DNA of 64,000 bases from Lolium rigidum (Eukaryota; Streptophyta; Magnoliopsida; Poales; Poaceae), in the NCBI RefSeq assembly GCF_022539505.1, contig NC_061509.1, positions 135,237,885 to 135,301,884 on the forward strand, written 5' to 3'. The notes beneath the pieces were generated by a model. That model was not told where the DNA came from. It saw only the letters and a program-made list of their open reading frames with translations, and made no database searches. Position numbers and translations under genes: made by a program. Shown one piece after another: positions 1-11,555 of this stretch. Position 1 is the stretch's first letter. Each line of letters starts with the position of its first letter.

Positions 1-90
1 TTCCTCTTCATCCTCCTTGACTTCTTCCTTCAACTCGGGGTCTTGAATACCTTCCTCCGAAGGCTCCTTGTCCTTGTTGTTGGAGACCAT
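1..90 (-). CDS. N-terminus of downstream (env-position) protein of the Athila-like element
   Basis: An ATG at 90-88 opens a frame that stays open for 30 codons to the window edge. The visible protein is very hydrophilic and rich in Glu, Lys and Asp. Athila elements commonly carry an extra gene after pol at this position, often called env-like. With only 30 residues visible no domain, signal peptide or membrane segment can be judged. The start is supported by a TATA-like motif about 90 bp upstream on the same strand. Function is unknown. Confidence 0.45.
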   Translation of the reverse strand, partial: MVSNNKDKEPSEEGIQDPELKEEVKEDEEE

Positions 91-180
91 GGTGCTTCTA
101 GATCAAAGACAGATCCTGGCAGAAACAGCTCAAAACAAAACACGTCGAGAAAACGATATACGGACCTCCAGGGGTCCGAG

Positions 181-299
181 GGATTATATAGCAAAAAAAT
201 TCACGACAAACGGAAAGTACCAGGTCGAACCAGAGTCGAAGAGAGGCGACGAGGGGCCCTCCTCACAGGGCGGCGCGGCCAGGCTGGGGCCCGCGCAGG
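181..299 (-). promoter_or_regulatory. promoter-like module between pol and the downstream ORF
   Basis: Reading the minus strand, a GC-rich partial inverted repeat (arm GGGCGGCGCGGCC on the plus strand at 268-280) is followed by TATATAA (within 181-190) and then by the ATG at 90. The same order, GC inverted repeat then TATA, is seen in LTR promoters of the A1, B and C types in this window. That it acts as an internal promoter is inference. Confidence 0.3.
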
Positions 300-428
300 C
301 CTGTGGGGACACGCCCTCGTGCGTCTCCACCACTCCGTTTCGATCTCGTAATTTTTCATATTTTCCAAAATTTGCCAAAATATTGTTCGGAAAGTTAAAC
401 ACGGACTTTTTCTTACCAGAACTGTTAC

Positions 429-2066
429 CTATTCAAAGTCGGACTCTGTAGGATTGTCAACTTGACCTTTGATGAAGGCTTCCGGAGTTACCACTTGAAT
501 AACATCAACATCTTCATTATAAGAATCACCCGAGATATAATGCTTGAGTCTTTGTCCATTCACCACTTGTGTGGCGTTACCTTGTAGAGAGCTAATTTTA
601 ATTGCTCCTGATCGATACACCTCATCAATGACATATGGTCCTTCCCACTTTGAGAGTAATTTTCCTGCAAAAAATCTGAGACGAGACCGATACAATAGGA
701 CTTTATCTCCAACATTAAATTCTCTTTTGATAATTCTTCTATCATGCCATTTCTTAACTTTCTCTTTAAAGAGTTTAGCATTTTCATATGCTTCACTTCT
801 CCATTCATCTAGAGAACTCAATTGTAGCAATATTTTCTTACCGGCAAGTTTAGGATCTTTATTTAGTTCTCTCACAGCCCAATAAGCTTTGTGCTCTAGT
901 TCTAAAGGTAAATGACAGGCTTTCCCATAAACCATTTTATACGGTGACATACCCATGAGATTTTTATAAGCAGTTCTATAAGCCCATAGTGCTTCTTTCA
1001 ATTTAATAGCCCAATTCTTTCTAGATTTATTAACAGTCTTTTGCAAGATAGATTTAATCTCTCTATTTGATAATTCTACTTGCCCACTAGTTTGAGGATG
1101 ATAAGCAGAAGCAATTCTATGATTAATACCATATTTAGCAAGAGTTTTTCTAAAACCACCATGAATAAAATGAGACCCTCCATCATTCATAATATATCTA
1201 GGAACTCCAAATCTAGGAAAAATAATATCTAAAAGCATCCTTAAAGAGGTCTCACCATCAGCACTTTTTGTAGGTATGGCTTCCACCCATTTAGTAACAT
1301 AATCAACAGCGACAAGTATATGAGTGTTACCTTCGAAGAAGGGAAAGGACCCATGAAGTCAAATCCCCAACAATCGAATGGTTCAATAACAAGAGTATAA
1401 TTCATAGGCATTTCATTGCGTCTGGAGATATTACCAACCCTTTGACATTCATCACAAGATAAAATAAACTTCCTTGCGTCTTTGAAGAGAGTTGGCCAAT
1501 AAAAACCTGATTGTAGAACCTTTTGTGCAGTTCTATCTCCGGCGTGATGTCCTCCATAAACACTACCATGACATTTACTCAATATCTCCTGTATTCAGGA
1601 ACACATCTTCGCAGAATACCATCCACTCCTTCTTTATATAAGTGTGGGTCATCCTAAAAATAATGCCTCAAGTCATAAAAGAATTTCCTCCTTTGCTGAG
1701 CTGAAAAGGTTGGAGGCAAGTACTTGGATACAATAAAGTTAGCATAATCGGCGTACCAAGGACTATCTCGCGAGCTCACCTTTATTACAGCCAATTGTTC
1801 ATTTGGAAAACTATCATTAACGAGAACGTGGATCATAAGTAATATTTTCCAATGTAGACAAATTATTAGCAACAGGATTATCAGCTCCTTTCCTATCTAT
1901 AATATGAAAATCAAATTCTTGCAAAAGAAGTACCCATCTAATAAGCCTCGGCTTAGCATCTTTCTTTGTCATAAGGTATCTAATTGCAGCATGATCAGTA
2001 TGAATTGTAACATTTGAATCAACAATATAGGATCTAAACTTATCACAAGCAAAGACTACAGCTAAT
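429..2066 (-). pseudogene. pol remnant (RNase H and integrase) of the Athila-like element
   Basis: The order on the minus strand is an RNase H segment containing a [13 protein letters not shown] motif (about 2066-1880), a linker, the HHCC zinc domain of integrase (about 1570-1430), then the catalytic core. The core shows D in GFDFMGP, D in NDGGSHF and E in QVELSNRE, so all three acidic residues remain. The C-terminal part ends at 429. The frame is broken by a TAG near 1656, a frame change near 1590 and another near 1320. The enzyme would have copied and inserted the element; this copy cannot make a complete polyprotein. Confidence 0.9.
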
Positions 2067-3662
2067 TGATACGTCTCCGACGTATCGATAATTTCTTATG
2101 TTCTATGCCATATTATTGATGATACCTACATGTTTTATGCACACTTTATGTCATATTCGTGCATTTTATGGAACTAACCTATTAACAAGATGCCGAAGTG
2201 CCAGCTTCCGTTTTCTGCTGTTTTTGGTTTCGTAAATCCTAGTAACGAAATATTCTCGGAATTGGACGAAACGAAGACCCGTGGGCCTATTTTTCCACGG
2301 AGCTTCCGAAGACCGAAGAACACACGAAGTGGGGCCACGAGGTGGCCGGACCATAGGGCGGCGCGGCCCGGGTCTTGGCCGCGCCGACCCGTGGTGTGGG
2401 CCCCTCGTTAGCCCCCGACTCGCCCTTCCGCCTACTTAAAGCCTCCGTCGCGAAACCCCCGAGGCGAAAAACCACGATACGGAAAACCTTACCGAGACGC
2501 CGCCGCCGCCGATCCCATCTCGGGGGATTCTCGGAGATCTCCTCCGGCACCCTGCCGGAGAGGGGATTCATCTCCCGGAGGACTCTACACCGCCATGGTC
2601 GCCTCCGGAGTGATGAGTGAGTAGTTCACCCCCGGACTATGGGTCCATAGCAGTAGCTAGATGGTTGTCTTCTCCTCATTGTGCTTCATTGTTGGATCTT
2701 GTGAGCTGCCTAACATGATCAAGATCATCTATCCGTAATTCTATATGTTGTGTTTGTCGGGATCCGATGGATAGAGAATACCATGTCATGTTAATTATCA
2801 AGTTATTATACATGTGTTGTTTATGATCTTGCATGCTCTCCGTTACTAGTAGAGGCTCGGCCAAGTTTTTACTTTTAACTCCAAGAGGGAGTACTTATGC
2901 TCGATAGTGGGTTCATGCCCGCATTGACACCTGGGACAATGGATGAAAGTTCTAAGGTTGTGTTGTGCTGTTGCCACTAGGGATAAAACATTGGCGCTAT
3001 GTCCGAGGATGTAGTTGTTGATTACATTACGCACCATACTTAATGCAATTGTCTCGTTGCTTTGCAACTTAATACTGGAGGGGGTTCGGATGATAACCTC
3101 GAAGGTGGACTTTTTAGGCATAGATGCAATTGGATGGCGGTCTATGTACTTTGTCGTAATGCCCAATTAAATCTCACTATACTTATCATGTCATGTATGT
3201 GCATTGTTATGCTCTCTCTATTTGTCAATTGCCCGACTGTAATTTGTTCACCCAACATGCTTTTATCTTATGGGAGAGACACCTCTAGTGAACCGTGGAC
3301 CCCGGTCCATTCTTTAATACTCGAAATACAAATCTGTCTGCAATACTTGTTTTACCGTTTTCTCCGCAAACAATCATCTTCCACACAATACGGTTAATCC
3401 TTTGTTACAGCAAGCCGGTGAGATTGACAACCTCACTGTTTCGTTGGGGCAAAGTACTTTGGTTGTGTTGTGCAGGTTCCACGTTGGCGCCGAATCTCCG
3501 GTGTTGCGCCGCACTACATCCCGCCGCCATCAACCTTCAACGTGCTTCTTGACTCCTACTCGGTTCGATTAAACCTTGGTTTCTAACTGAGGGAAACTTG
3601 CCGCTGTGCGCATCACACCTTCCTCTTGGGGTTCCCAACGGACGTGTCAACTACACGCATCA
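2067..3662 (+). repeat. 5' LTR of A1
   Basis: The LTR starts TGATACGTCTCC and ends ACGCATCA directly before the primer site. It holds a GC inverted repeat (2356-2368 with 2377-2390) and a TATA-like TACTTAAA at 2433-2440. Related copies occur at 7404-9006, 10001-11555 and, on the minus strand, in element G. Confidence 0.9.
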
Positions 3663-3670
3663 AGCAAATT

Positions 3671-3690
3671 TCCGGCGCCGTTGCCGGGGT
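3671..3690 (+). other. tRNA-Asp primer binding site of A1
   Basis: The stretch containing GGCGCCGTTGCCGGGG lies 8 bases after the LTR. It is complementary to the 3' end of plant tRNA-Asp (CCCCGGCAACGGCGCCA), the usual primer of Athila/Tat elements. One base differs from the consensus TGGCGCC start. Confidence 0.8.
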
Positions 3691-3734
3691 GATCAAGACA
3701 CGCCGCAAGGGGAGTCTCCACTTCTCAATCTCTT

Positions 3735-3912
3735 TACTTTGTTTTTGTCTTGCTTTATTTTATTTACTACTTTGTTTGCTGCACTTATATCAAAACACAA
3801 AAAAATTAGTTGCTAGCTTTACTTTATTTGCTATCTTGTTTGCTATATCAAAAACACAAAAAAATTAGTTTACTTGCATTTACTTTATCTAGTTTGCTTT
3901 ATTTACTACTGT
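3735..3912 (+). repeat. tandem duplication in the A1 leader
   Basis: About 60 bases of T-rich leader containing ACACAAAAAAATTAGTT appear twice in tandem, just before the gag start. A matching duplication stands in the leader of element G at 34800-34960, so the feature is shared by the family. Confidence 0.55.
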
Positions 3913-3916
3913 TAAA

Positions 3917-4982
3917 ATGGCCAACCCTGAAAATACTAAGTTGTGTGACTTCACTAGCACAAATAATAATGATTTCTTATGCACACCTATTGCTCCACCT
4001 GCTACTACAGACAGAATTCTTTGAAATTAAACCCGCTTTATCGAATCTTGTCATGAGAGAGCAATTTTCTCGGTGTTAGTTCCGATGATGCTCGCTGCCC
4101 ATCTCAATAATTTTGTTGAACTATGTGAAATGCAAAAGTATAAAGATGTAGATGGTGACATTATAAAATTAAAATTATTTCCTTTCTCATTAAGAGGAAG
4201 AGCTAAAGATTGGTTGCTATCTCTCGCCTAAGAATAGTATTGATTCATGGACTAAATGCAAGGATGCTTTTATTGGTAGATATTATCCCCCTGCTAAAAT
4301 TATATCTTTGAGGAGTAGCATAATGAATTTTAAACAATTAGATAATGAACATGTTGCTCAAGCTTGGGAAAGAATGAAATCTCTCGGTTAAAAATTGCCC
4401 AACCCATGGATCGAATACTTGGATGATCATCCAAACCTTCTATGCAGGACTAAATTTTTCTTCGCTGAATTTATTGGATTCAGCTGCTGGAGGTACCTTT
4501 ATGTCCATCACTCTTGGTGAAGCAACAAAGCTTCTTGATAATATGATGGTTAATTACTCTGAATGGCACACGGAAAGAGCTCCACAAGGTAAGAAGGTAA
4601 ATTCTGTTGAAGTATCCTCTTCCTTGAATGATAAATTTGATGCTATTATGTCTATGCTTGCGAATGATAGGACTAATGTTGATCCTAATAATGTTCCATT
4701 AGCTTCATTGGTTGCCCAAGAAGAACATGTTGATGTAAACTTCATTAAAAATAATAATTTCAACAACAATGCTTATCGTAACAATTCTAGTAATAACTAT
4801 AGGCCATATCCTTATAATAATGGTAACGGTTATGCTAATTCTTATGGGAATTCTTACAACAATAATAGGAATACACCCCTGGACTTGAAGCCATGCTTAA
4901 AGAATTTATTAGTACACAAACCGCCTTTAACAAATCTGTTGAGGAAAAGCTCAATAAAATTGATATTCTTGTTTCTAGAGTT
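3917..4982 (+). pseudogene. gag remnant of A1
   Basis: An ATG at 3917 opens a reading frame that starts MANPENTKLCDF, the usual start of Athila-type Gag in grasses. Further on, the core of the retrotransposon Gag domain can be read in pieces (L-x-G-R-A-K-D-W-L near 4190, and an Asn-rich tail near 4740-4870). The frame is broken by a TGA near 4021 and by several frameshifts, and runs into the N gap at 4983. Gag would form the virus-like particle in the cytoplasm. The protein is not makeable from this copy; what the gap removed is unknown. Confidence 0.8.
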
Positions 4983-5082
4983 NNNNNNNNNNNNNNNNNN
5001 NNNNNNNNNNNNNNNNNNNNNNNNNNNNNNNNNNNNNNNNNNNNNNNNNNNNNNNNNNNNNNNNNNNNNNNNNNNNNNNNNN
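4983..5082. other. assembly gap (100 N)
   Basis: Exactly 100 N, the usual placeholder for a gap of unknown length. Gag lies to the left and 3' noncoding sequence to the right, so protease, RT and integrase may be missing biologically or lost in the gap. Confidence 0.98.
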
Positions 5083-7387
5083 ATGATCCTCAGATATGTA
5101 CGCAACTTTCATTCAATTTGAGCATTTTCGTTTGAGCAAGTCTGGTGCCATTTTAAAATTCGTCAATACGAACTGTTCTGTTTTGACAGATTCTGCCTTT
5201 TATTTCACATTGCCTCTTTCGCTATGTTGGATGAATTTCTTTGATCCATTAATGTCCAGTAGCATTATGCAATATCCAGAAGTGTTAAGAATGATTGTGT
5301 CACCTCTGAATATGTCAATTTATATTGTGCACTAACCCTCTAATGAGTTGTTTCGAGTTTGGTGTGGAGGAAGTTTTCAAGGATCAAGAGAGGAGTATGA
5401 TGCAACATGATCAAGGAGAGTGAAAGCTCTAAGCTTGGGGATGCACCCGGTGGTTCACCCCTGCATATATCAAGAAGACTCAAGCGTCTAAGCTTGGGGA
5501 TGCCCAAGGCATCCCCTTCTTCATCGACAAATTATCAGGTTCCTCCCCTGAAACTATATTTTTATTCGGCCACATCTTATGTGCTTTTTCTTGGAGCGTC
5601 GGTTTGTTTTTGTTTTTGTTTTGTTTGAATAAAATGGATCCTAGCATTCACTTTATGGGAGAGATACACGCTCCGCTGTAGCATATGGACAAATATGTCC
5701 TTGGTTTCTACTCATATTATTCATGGCGAAGTTTCTCCTTCGTTAAATTGTTATATGGTTGGAATTGGAAAATGATACATGTAGTAATTGCTATAAATGT
5801 CTTGGGTAATGTGATACTTGGCAATTGTTGTGCTCATGTTTAAGCTCTTGCATCATATGCTTTGCACCTATTAATGAAGAAATACATAGAGCATGCTAAA
5901 ATTTGGTTTGCATATTTGGTTTCTCTAAGGTCTAGATAATTTCTAGTTTTGAGTTTGAACAACAAGGAAGACGGTGTAGAGTCTTATAATGTTTACAATA
6001 TGTCTTTTATGTGAGTTTTGCTGTACCGTTCATCCTTGTGTTTGTTTCAAATAACCTTGCTAGCCTAAACCTTGTATCGAGAGGGAATACTTCTCATGCA
6101 TCCAAAATACTTGAGCCAACCACTATGCCATTTGTGTCCACCATACCTACCTATACTACATGGTATTTTCCCGCCATTCCAAAGTAAATTGCTTGAGTGC
6201 TACCTTTAAAATTCCATCATTCACCTTTGCAATATATAGCTCATGGGACAAATAGCTTAAAAACTATTGTGGTATTGAATATGTAATTATGCACTTTATC
6301 TCTTATTAAGTTGCTTGTTGTGCGATAACCATGTTTATCGGGGAACGCCATCAACTCATTGTTGAATTTCATGTGAGTTGCTATGCATGTTCGTCTTGTC
6401 TGAAGTAAGGGCGATCTACACTGAGTTGAATGGTTTGAGCATGCATATTGTGAGAGAAGAACATTGGGCCGCTAACTAAAGCCATGATCCATGGTGGAAG
6501 TTTCAGTTTTGGACAAATATCCTCAAATCTCTAATGAGAAAAGAATTAATTGTTGTCAAATGCTTAAAGCATTAAAAGAGTAGTCCATTATCTGTTGTCT
6601 ATGTTGTCCCGGTATGGATGTCTAAGTTGAGAATAATCAAAAGCGAGAAATCCAAATGCGAGCTTTCTCCTTAGACCTTTGTACAGGCGGCATAGAGGTA
6701 CCCCTTTGTGAAACTTGGTTAAAGCATATGTATTGCGGTGATAATCCAGGTAGTCCAAGCTAATTAGGACAAGGTGCGGGCACTATTGGTACACTATGCA
6801 TGAGGCTTGCAACTTATAAGATATAATTTACATGATGCATATGCTTTATTACTACCGTTGACAAAATTATTTCATGTTTTCAAAAATCAAAAGCTCTAGC
6901 ACAAATATAGCAATCGATGCTTTTCCTCTATGAGGACCATTCTTTTACTTTCAATGTTGAGTCAGTTCACCTATTTCTCTCCACCTCAAGAAGCAAACAC
7001 TTGTGTGAACTGTGCATTGATTCCTACATACTTGCTTATTGCACTTATTATATTGCTCTATGTTGACAATATCCATGAGATATACATGTTACAAGTTGAA
7101 AGCAACCGCTGAAACTTAATCTTCTTTTGTGTTGCTTCAGTACCTTTACTTTGAATTATTGCTTTATGAGTTAACTCTTATGCAAGACTTATTGATGCTT
7201 GTCTTGAAGTGCTATTCATGAAAAGTCTTTGCTTTATGATTCACTTGTTTACTCATGTCATACACATTGTTTTGATCGCTGCATTCACTACATATGCTTT
7301 ACAAATAGTATGATCAAGATTATGATGGCATGTCGCTCCAGTAAATTATCTTTGTTATCGTTTTACCTCGCTCGGGACGAGCGAGAA
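5083..7387 (+). other. 3' noncoding region of A1
   Basis: No coding capacity was recognised here. The stretch is the long AT-rich region that follows pol in Athila-like elements, and it matches the minus-strand 3' regions of H and G. Two PPT-like motifs AAGCTTGGGGATGC occur at 5431-5444 and 5490-5503, about 1.9 kb before the true purine tract. Confidence 0.7.
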
Positions 7388-7403
7388 CTAAGCTTGGGGA
7401 TGC
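7388..7403 (+). other. polypurine tract of A1
   Basis: CTAAGCTTGGGGATGC directly abuts the TG of the 3' LTR, the position at which plus-strand DNA synthesis is primed. Confidence 0.75.
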
Positions 7404-9006
7404 TGATACGTCTCCGACGTATCGATAATTTCTTGTGTTCCATGCCACATTATTGATGTTATCTACATGTTTTATGCACACTTTATGTCATATTCGTGCA
7501 TTTTCTCGGAACTAACCTATTAACAAGATGCCGAAGTGCCGCTTGTCTGTTTTCTCGCTGTTTTTGGTTTCAGAAATCCTAGTAAAGAAATATTCTCGGA
7601 ATTGGACGAAATAAAAGCCCAGGGGCCTATTTTCTCACGAAGCTTCCGAAGACCGAAGACGAAACGAAGTGGGGCCACGGGGAGCCAAACCCTAGGGCGG
7701 CGCGGCCCCCCCTTGGCCGCGCCGCCCTGTCATCCGGGGCCCCCGTGCCGCCTCTCGACTTGCCCTTCCGCCTACTTAAAGCCTCCGTGACGAAACCCCC
7801 GGTACCGAGAGCCACGATACGGAAAACCTTACCGAGACGCTCGTCGCCGCCGATCCCATCTCGGGGGATCCAGGAGATCGCCTCCGGCACCCTGCCGGAG
7901 AGGGGAATCATCTCCCGGAGGACTCTACACCGCCATGGTCGCCTCCGGAGTGATGAGTGAGTAGTCTACCCCCGGACTATGGGTCCATAGCAGTAGCTAG
8001 ATGGTTGTCTTCTCCCCATTGTGCTATCATTGTCGGATCTTGTGAGCTGCCTATCATGATCAAGATCATCTATATGTAATTCTATATGTTGCGTTTGTTG
8101 GGATCCGATGAATAGAGAATACTTGTTATGTTGATTATCGAAGTTATGCTTATGTGTTATTTATGATCTTGCATGCTCTCCGTTACTAGTAGATGCTCTG
8201 GCCAAGTAGATGCTTTTAACTCCAAGAGGGAGTACTTATGCTCGATAGTGGGTTCATGCCCGCATTGACACCGGGACAAGTGATGCAAAGTTCTAAGGTT
8301 GTGTTGTGCTGTTGCCACTAGGGATAAAACATTAGTGCTATGTTCAAGGATGTAGTCACTAGTTACATTACGCACCATACTTAATGCAATTGTCCGTTGC
8401 TTTGCAACTTAATACCGGAGGGGGTTCGGATGATAACCTCGAAGGTGGACTTTTTAGGCATAGATGCGCTTGGATGGCGGTCTATGTACTTTGTCGTAAT
8501 GCCCAATTAAATCTCACTATACTCATCATGATATGTATGTGCATTGTCATGCTCTCTTTATTTGTCAATTGCCCAACCGTAATTTGTTCACCCAACATGC
8601 TGTTCGTCTTATGGGAGAGACACCTCTAGTGAACTCGTGGACCCCGGTCCAATTCTCTTTACCGAAATACAATCTACTCGCAATACTTGTTTTTACCGTT
8701 TTCTCTGCAAACAATCATCTTCCACACAATACGGTTAATCCTTTGTTACAGCAAGCCGGTGAGATTGACAACCTCACTCGTTTCGTTGGGGCAAAGTACT
8801 TTGGTTGTGTTGTGCAGGTTCCACGTTGGCGCCGGAATCTCCGGTGTTGCGCCGCACTACATCCCGCCGCCATCAACCTTCAACGTGCTTCTTGGCTCCT
8901 CCTGGTTCGATAAACCTTGGTTTCTTTCTGAGGGAAAACTTGCTGCTGTGCGCATCATACCTTCCTCTTGGGGTTGCCCAACGAACGTGTGAAATACACG
9001 CCATCA
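7404..9006 (+). repeat. 3' LTR of A1
   Basis: It starts TGATACGTCTCC and ends ACGCCATCA. The GC inverted repeat is perfect here: 13-bp arms at 7695-7707 and 7715-7727 with a 7-base loop. The next base starts an unrelated LTR fragment. Confidence 0.9.
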
Positions 9007-9921
9007 CTGCACCTCGTCACCGCTGTAACATCTAGGGTTGAATCTTGATTGTTTGATAGGGGAAACTCTCCCGGTATTGATTTCTACTTGTTATTGATGC
9101 TATTGAGTGAAACCATTGAACCAAGGTTTATGTTCAGATTGTTATTCATCATCACATCACCTCTGATCATGTTCCATATCATGTCTCGTGAGTAGTTCGT
9201 TTAGTTCTTGAGGACATGGGTGAAGTCTAAATGTTAGTAGTGAATTATGTTGGTTAGTATTCAATGTTGTGATATTTAAGTTGTGGTGTTATTCTTCTAG
9301 TGGTGTCGTGTGAACGTCGACTACATGACACTTCACCATTTATGGGTCTAGGGGAATGCATCTTGTATTCGTTTGCCAATTGCGGGGTTGCCGGAGTGAC
9401 AGAAACCTAAACCCCCGTTGGTATATCGGTGCAGGAGGGATAGCAGGATCTCGGAGTTTAAGGCTGTGGTTAGATTTATCTTAATTACTTTCTTGTAGTT
9501 GCAGATGCTTGCAAGGGGTATAATCACAATTATGTATTAGTCCCAGGAAGGGCGGTACATTAGCATAGGTTCACCCACACAACACTTATCAAAACAATGA
9601 AGAATAATCAGCTATATGAAGCGAAAGCACTAGACTAAATTCTGTGTGTCCTCAAGAACGTTTGGTCATTATAAGTAAACAAACCGGCTTGTCCTTTGTG
9701 CTAAAAAGGATTGGGCCACTCGCTGCAATTATTTCTCTCGCACTTTACTTACTTGTACTTTATTCATCTGCTATATCAAAACCCCCTGAATATTTGTCTG
9801 TGAGCATTTACAGTGAATCCTTCATCGAAACTGCTTGTCAACACCTTCTGCTCCTCGTTGGGTTCGACACTCTTATTTATCGAAAGTACTACGATACACC
9901 CCCTATACTTGTGGGTCATCA
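9007..9921 (+). repeat. 3' part of a type-B LTR, 5' part missing
   Basis: From CTGCACCTCGTCACCGC on, the sequence closely follows 18304-19154, the LTR that starts at 17708. It continues past the point where that copy is interrupted and ends TGTGGGTCATCA at 9921. No primer site follows, so this was a 3' or solo LTR. Its first ~600 bases are absent; the A1 3' LTR stands in their place. Confidence 0.8.
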
Positions 9922-10000
9922 ACAATCAGTCTGAATGTTGGGTTGGGCCAGACCTCGGACCTGCAAAATATGCAATTTACTAAAGATTGGGCTCGGGCCT
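9922..10000. other. unassigned flank of the solo LTR
   Basis: No coding or element signature was recognised. It ends in GGCCT, the left copy of the target duplication of the solo LTR, and originally continued at 11561. Confidence 0.5.
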
Positions 10001-11555
10001 TGATACGTCTCCGACGTATCGATAATTTCTTATGTTCCATGCCACATTATTGATGATATCTACATGTTTTATACACATTATATGTCGTATTTATGCATTT
10101 TCCGGCACTAACCTATTAACGAGATGCCGAAGAGCCAGTTGCTGTTTTCTGCTGTTTTTGGTTTCAGAAATCCTACAAAGGAAATATTCTCGGAATTGGA
10201 CACGAAATCAACGCCCAGGGTCCTAGTTTTGCATGAAGCTTCCAGAAGACCGAGGGGGAAAGGAAGTGGGGCCACGAGGCGCCGACACAACAGGGCGGCG
10301 CGGCCTGGACCTTTGCCGCGCGGCCCTGGCGTGTGGGGCCCTCGTGTGGCCCCCCGCGTTGCCCTTCTTCCTACTTAAAGCCTTCGTCGCGAAACCCCCA
10401 CTACCGAGAGCCACGATACGGAAAACCTTCCAGAGACGCCGCCGCCGCCAATCCCATCTCGGGGGATTCAGGAGATCGCCTCCGGCACCCTGCCGGAGAG
10501 GGGAATCATCTCCCGAAGGACTCTTTACCGCCATGGTCGCCTCCGGAGTGATGAGTGAGTAGTTCACCCCTGTACTATGGGTCCATAGCAGTAGCTAGAT
10601 GGTCGTCTTCTCCTCATGTGCTTCATTGTCGGATCTTGTGAGCTGCCTAACATGATCAAGATCATCTATCTGTAATTCTATATGTTGATTATCAATCCAT
10701 TATCTATGTGTTGTTTATGATCTTGCATGCTCTCCGTTATTAGTAGAGGCTCTGGCCAAGTTTTTACTCTTAACTCCAAGAGGGAGTATTTATGCTCGAT
10801 AGTGGGTTCATGCCTCCATTAAATCTGGGACGAGTGACGTGAAAGTTCTAAGGTTGTGGATGTGTTGTTGCCACTAGGGATAAAACATTGATGCTATGTC
10901 CGAGGATGTAGTTATTGATTACATTACGCACCATACTTAATGCAATTGTCTGTTGTTTTACAACTTAATACTGGAAGGGGTTCGGATGATAACCTGAAGG
11001 TGGACTTTTTAGGCATAGATGCATGCTGGATAGCGGTCTATGTACTTTGTCGTGATGCCCAATTAAATCTCACAATACTCATCGTATCATGTATGTGCAT
11101 TGTCATGCTGTCTTTATTTGTCAATTGCCCGACTGTAATTTGTTCACCCAACATGCTATTTATCTTATGGGAGAGACACCTCTAGTGAACTGTGGACCCC
11201 GGTCCATTCTTTTACATCGAATACAAATCTTCTGCTATTGTTCTTTACTGTTTTCTCGCAAACAATCATCATCCACACTATACATCTAATCCTTTGTTAC
11301 AGCAAGCCGGTGAGATTGACAACCTCACTCGTTTCGTTGGGGCAAAGTACTTTGGTTGTGTTGTGCAGGTTCCACGTTGGCGCCGGAATCCCCGGTGTTG
11401 CGCCGCACTACATCCCGCTGCCATCAACCTTCAACGTGCTTCTTGGCTCCTCCTGGTTCGATAAACCTTGGTTTCTTTCTGAGGGAAAACTTGCCGCTGT
11501 ATGCATCACACCTTCCTCTTGGGGTTCCCAACGGACGCGTGCTGTACGCGTATCA
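10001..11555 (+). repeat. Solo LTR of the A1 family
   Basis: A complete LTR starts TGATACGTCTCC, ends GTATCA and is flanked by the direct repeat GGCCT at 9996-10000 and 11556-11560. A perfect target duplication without an internal region is the mark of a solo LTR formed by recombination between the two LTRs of one element. TATA-like TACTTAAA lies at 10372-10379, just after the GC inverted repeat. Confidence 0.93.

Larger units (their letters stand above)
1..2066 (-). mobile_element. Athila-like Ty3/gypsy retrotransposon (K), 3' half
   Basis: The minus strand reads RNase H, then integrase, then the start of a downstream open reading frame that leaves the window at base 1. The order and the integrase motif LPLELEHKAYWA are typical of the plant Athila clade. 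The element is cut at 2066, inside RNase H, where the LTR of the next element begins. Its missing RT, protease, gag and 5' LTR are not found to the right of that element, so this is not a simple nested insertion. Clade assignment rests on recalled family motifs. Confidence 0.85.
2067..9006 (+). mobile_element. Non-autonomous Athila-like LTR retrotransposon (A1)
   Basis: Two LTRs of about 1.6 kb in the same orientation enclose 3.7 kb of internal DNA with a tRNA-Asp type primer site, a broken gag, a 100-N gap, a long 3' noncoding part and a purine tract. No pol is visible, although the gap could hide sequence. The LTRs differ visibly (by eye well over 10% in the first 300 bases), so the copy is old or recombinant. 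The 5-bp flanks do not match (CTAAT before, CTGCA after), and the two outer flanks belong to unrelated elements. This suggests ectopic recombination or deletion rather than a clean insertion. Confidence 0.85.

Noticed and set aside
6930..7456. Short frames in the 3' noncoding part of A1 and their counterparts in H and G
   Set aside because: They are not preserved in frame between the three related elements.
10223..10567. Overlapping GC-rich frames in the A-family LTRs (also 2287-2620, 7536-7960, 31000-31339, 51888-52232)
   Set aside because: They lie in the GC-rich promoter part of LTRs, are open in several frames and both strands, and resemble no protein. The openness follows from base composition.
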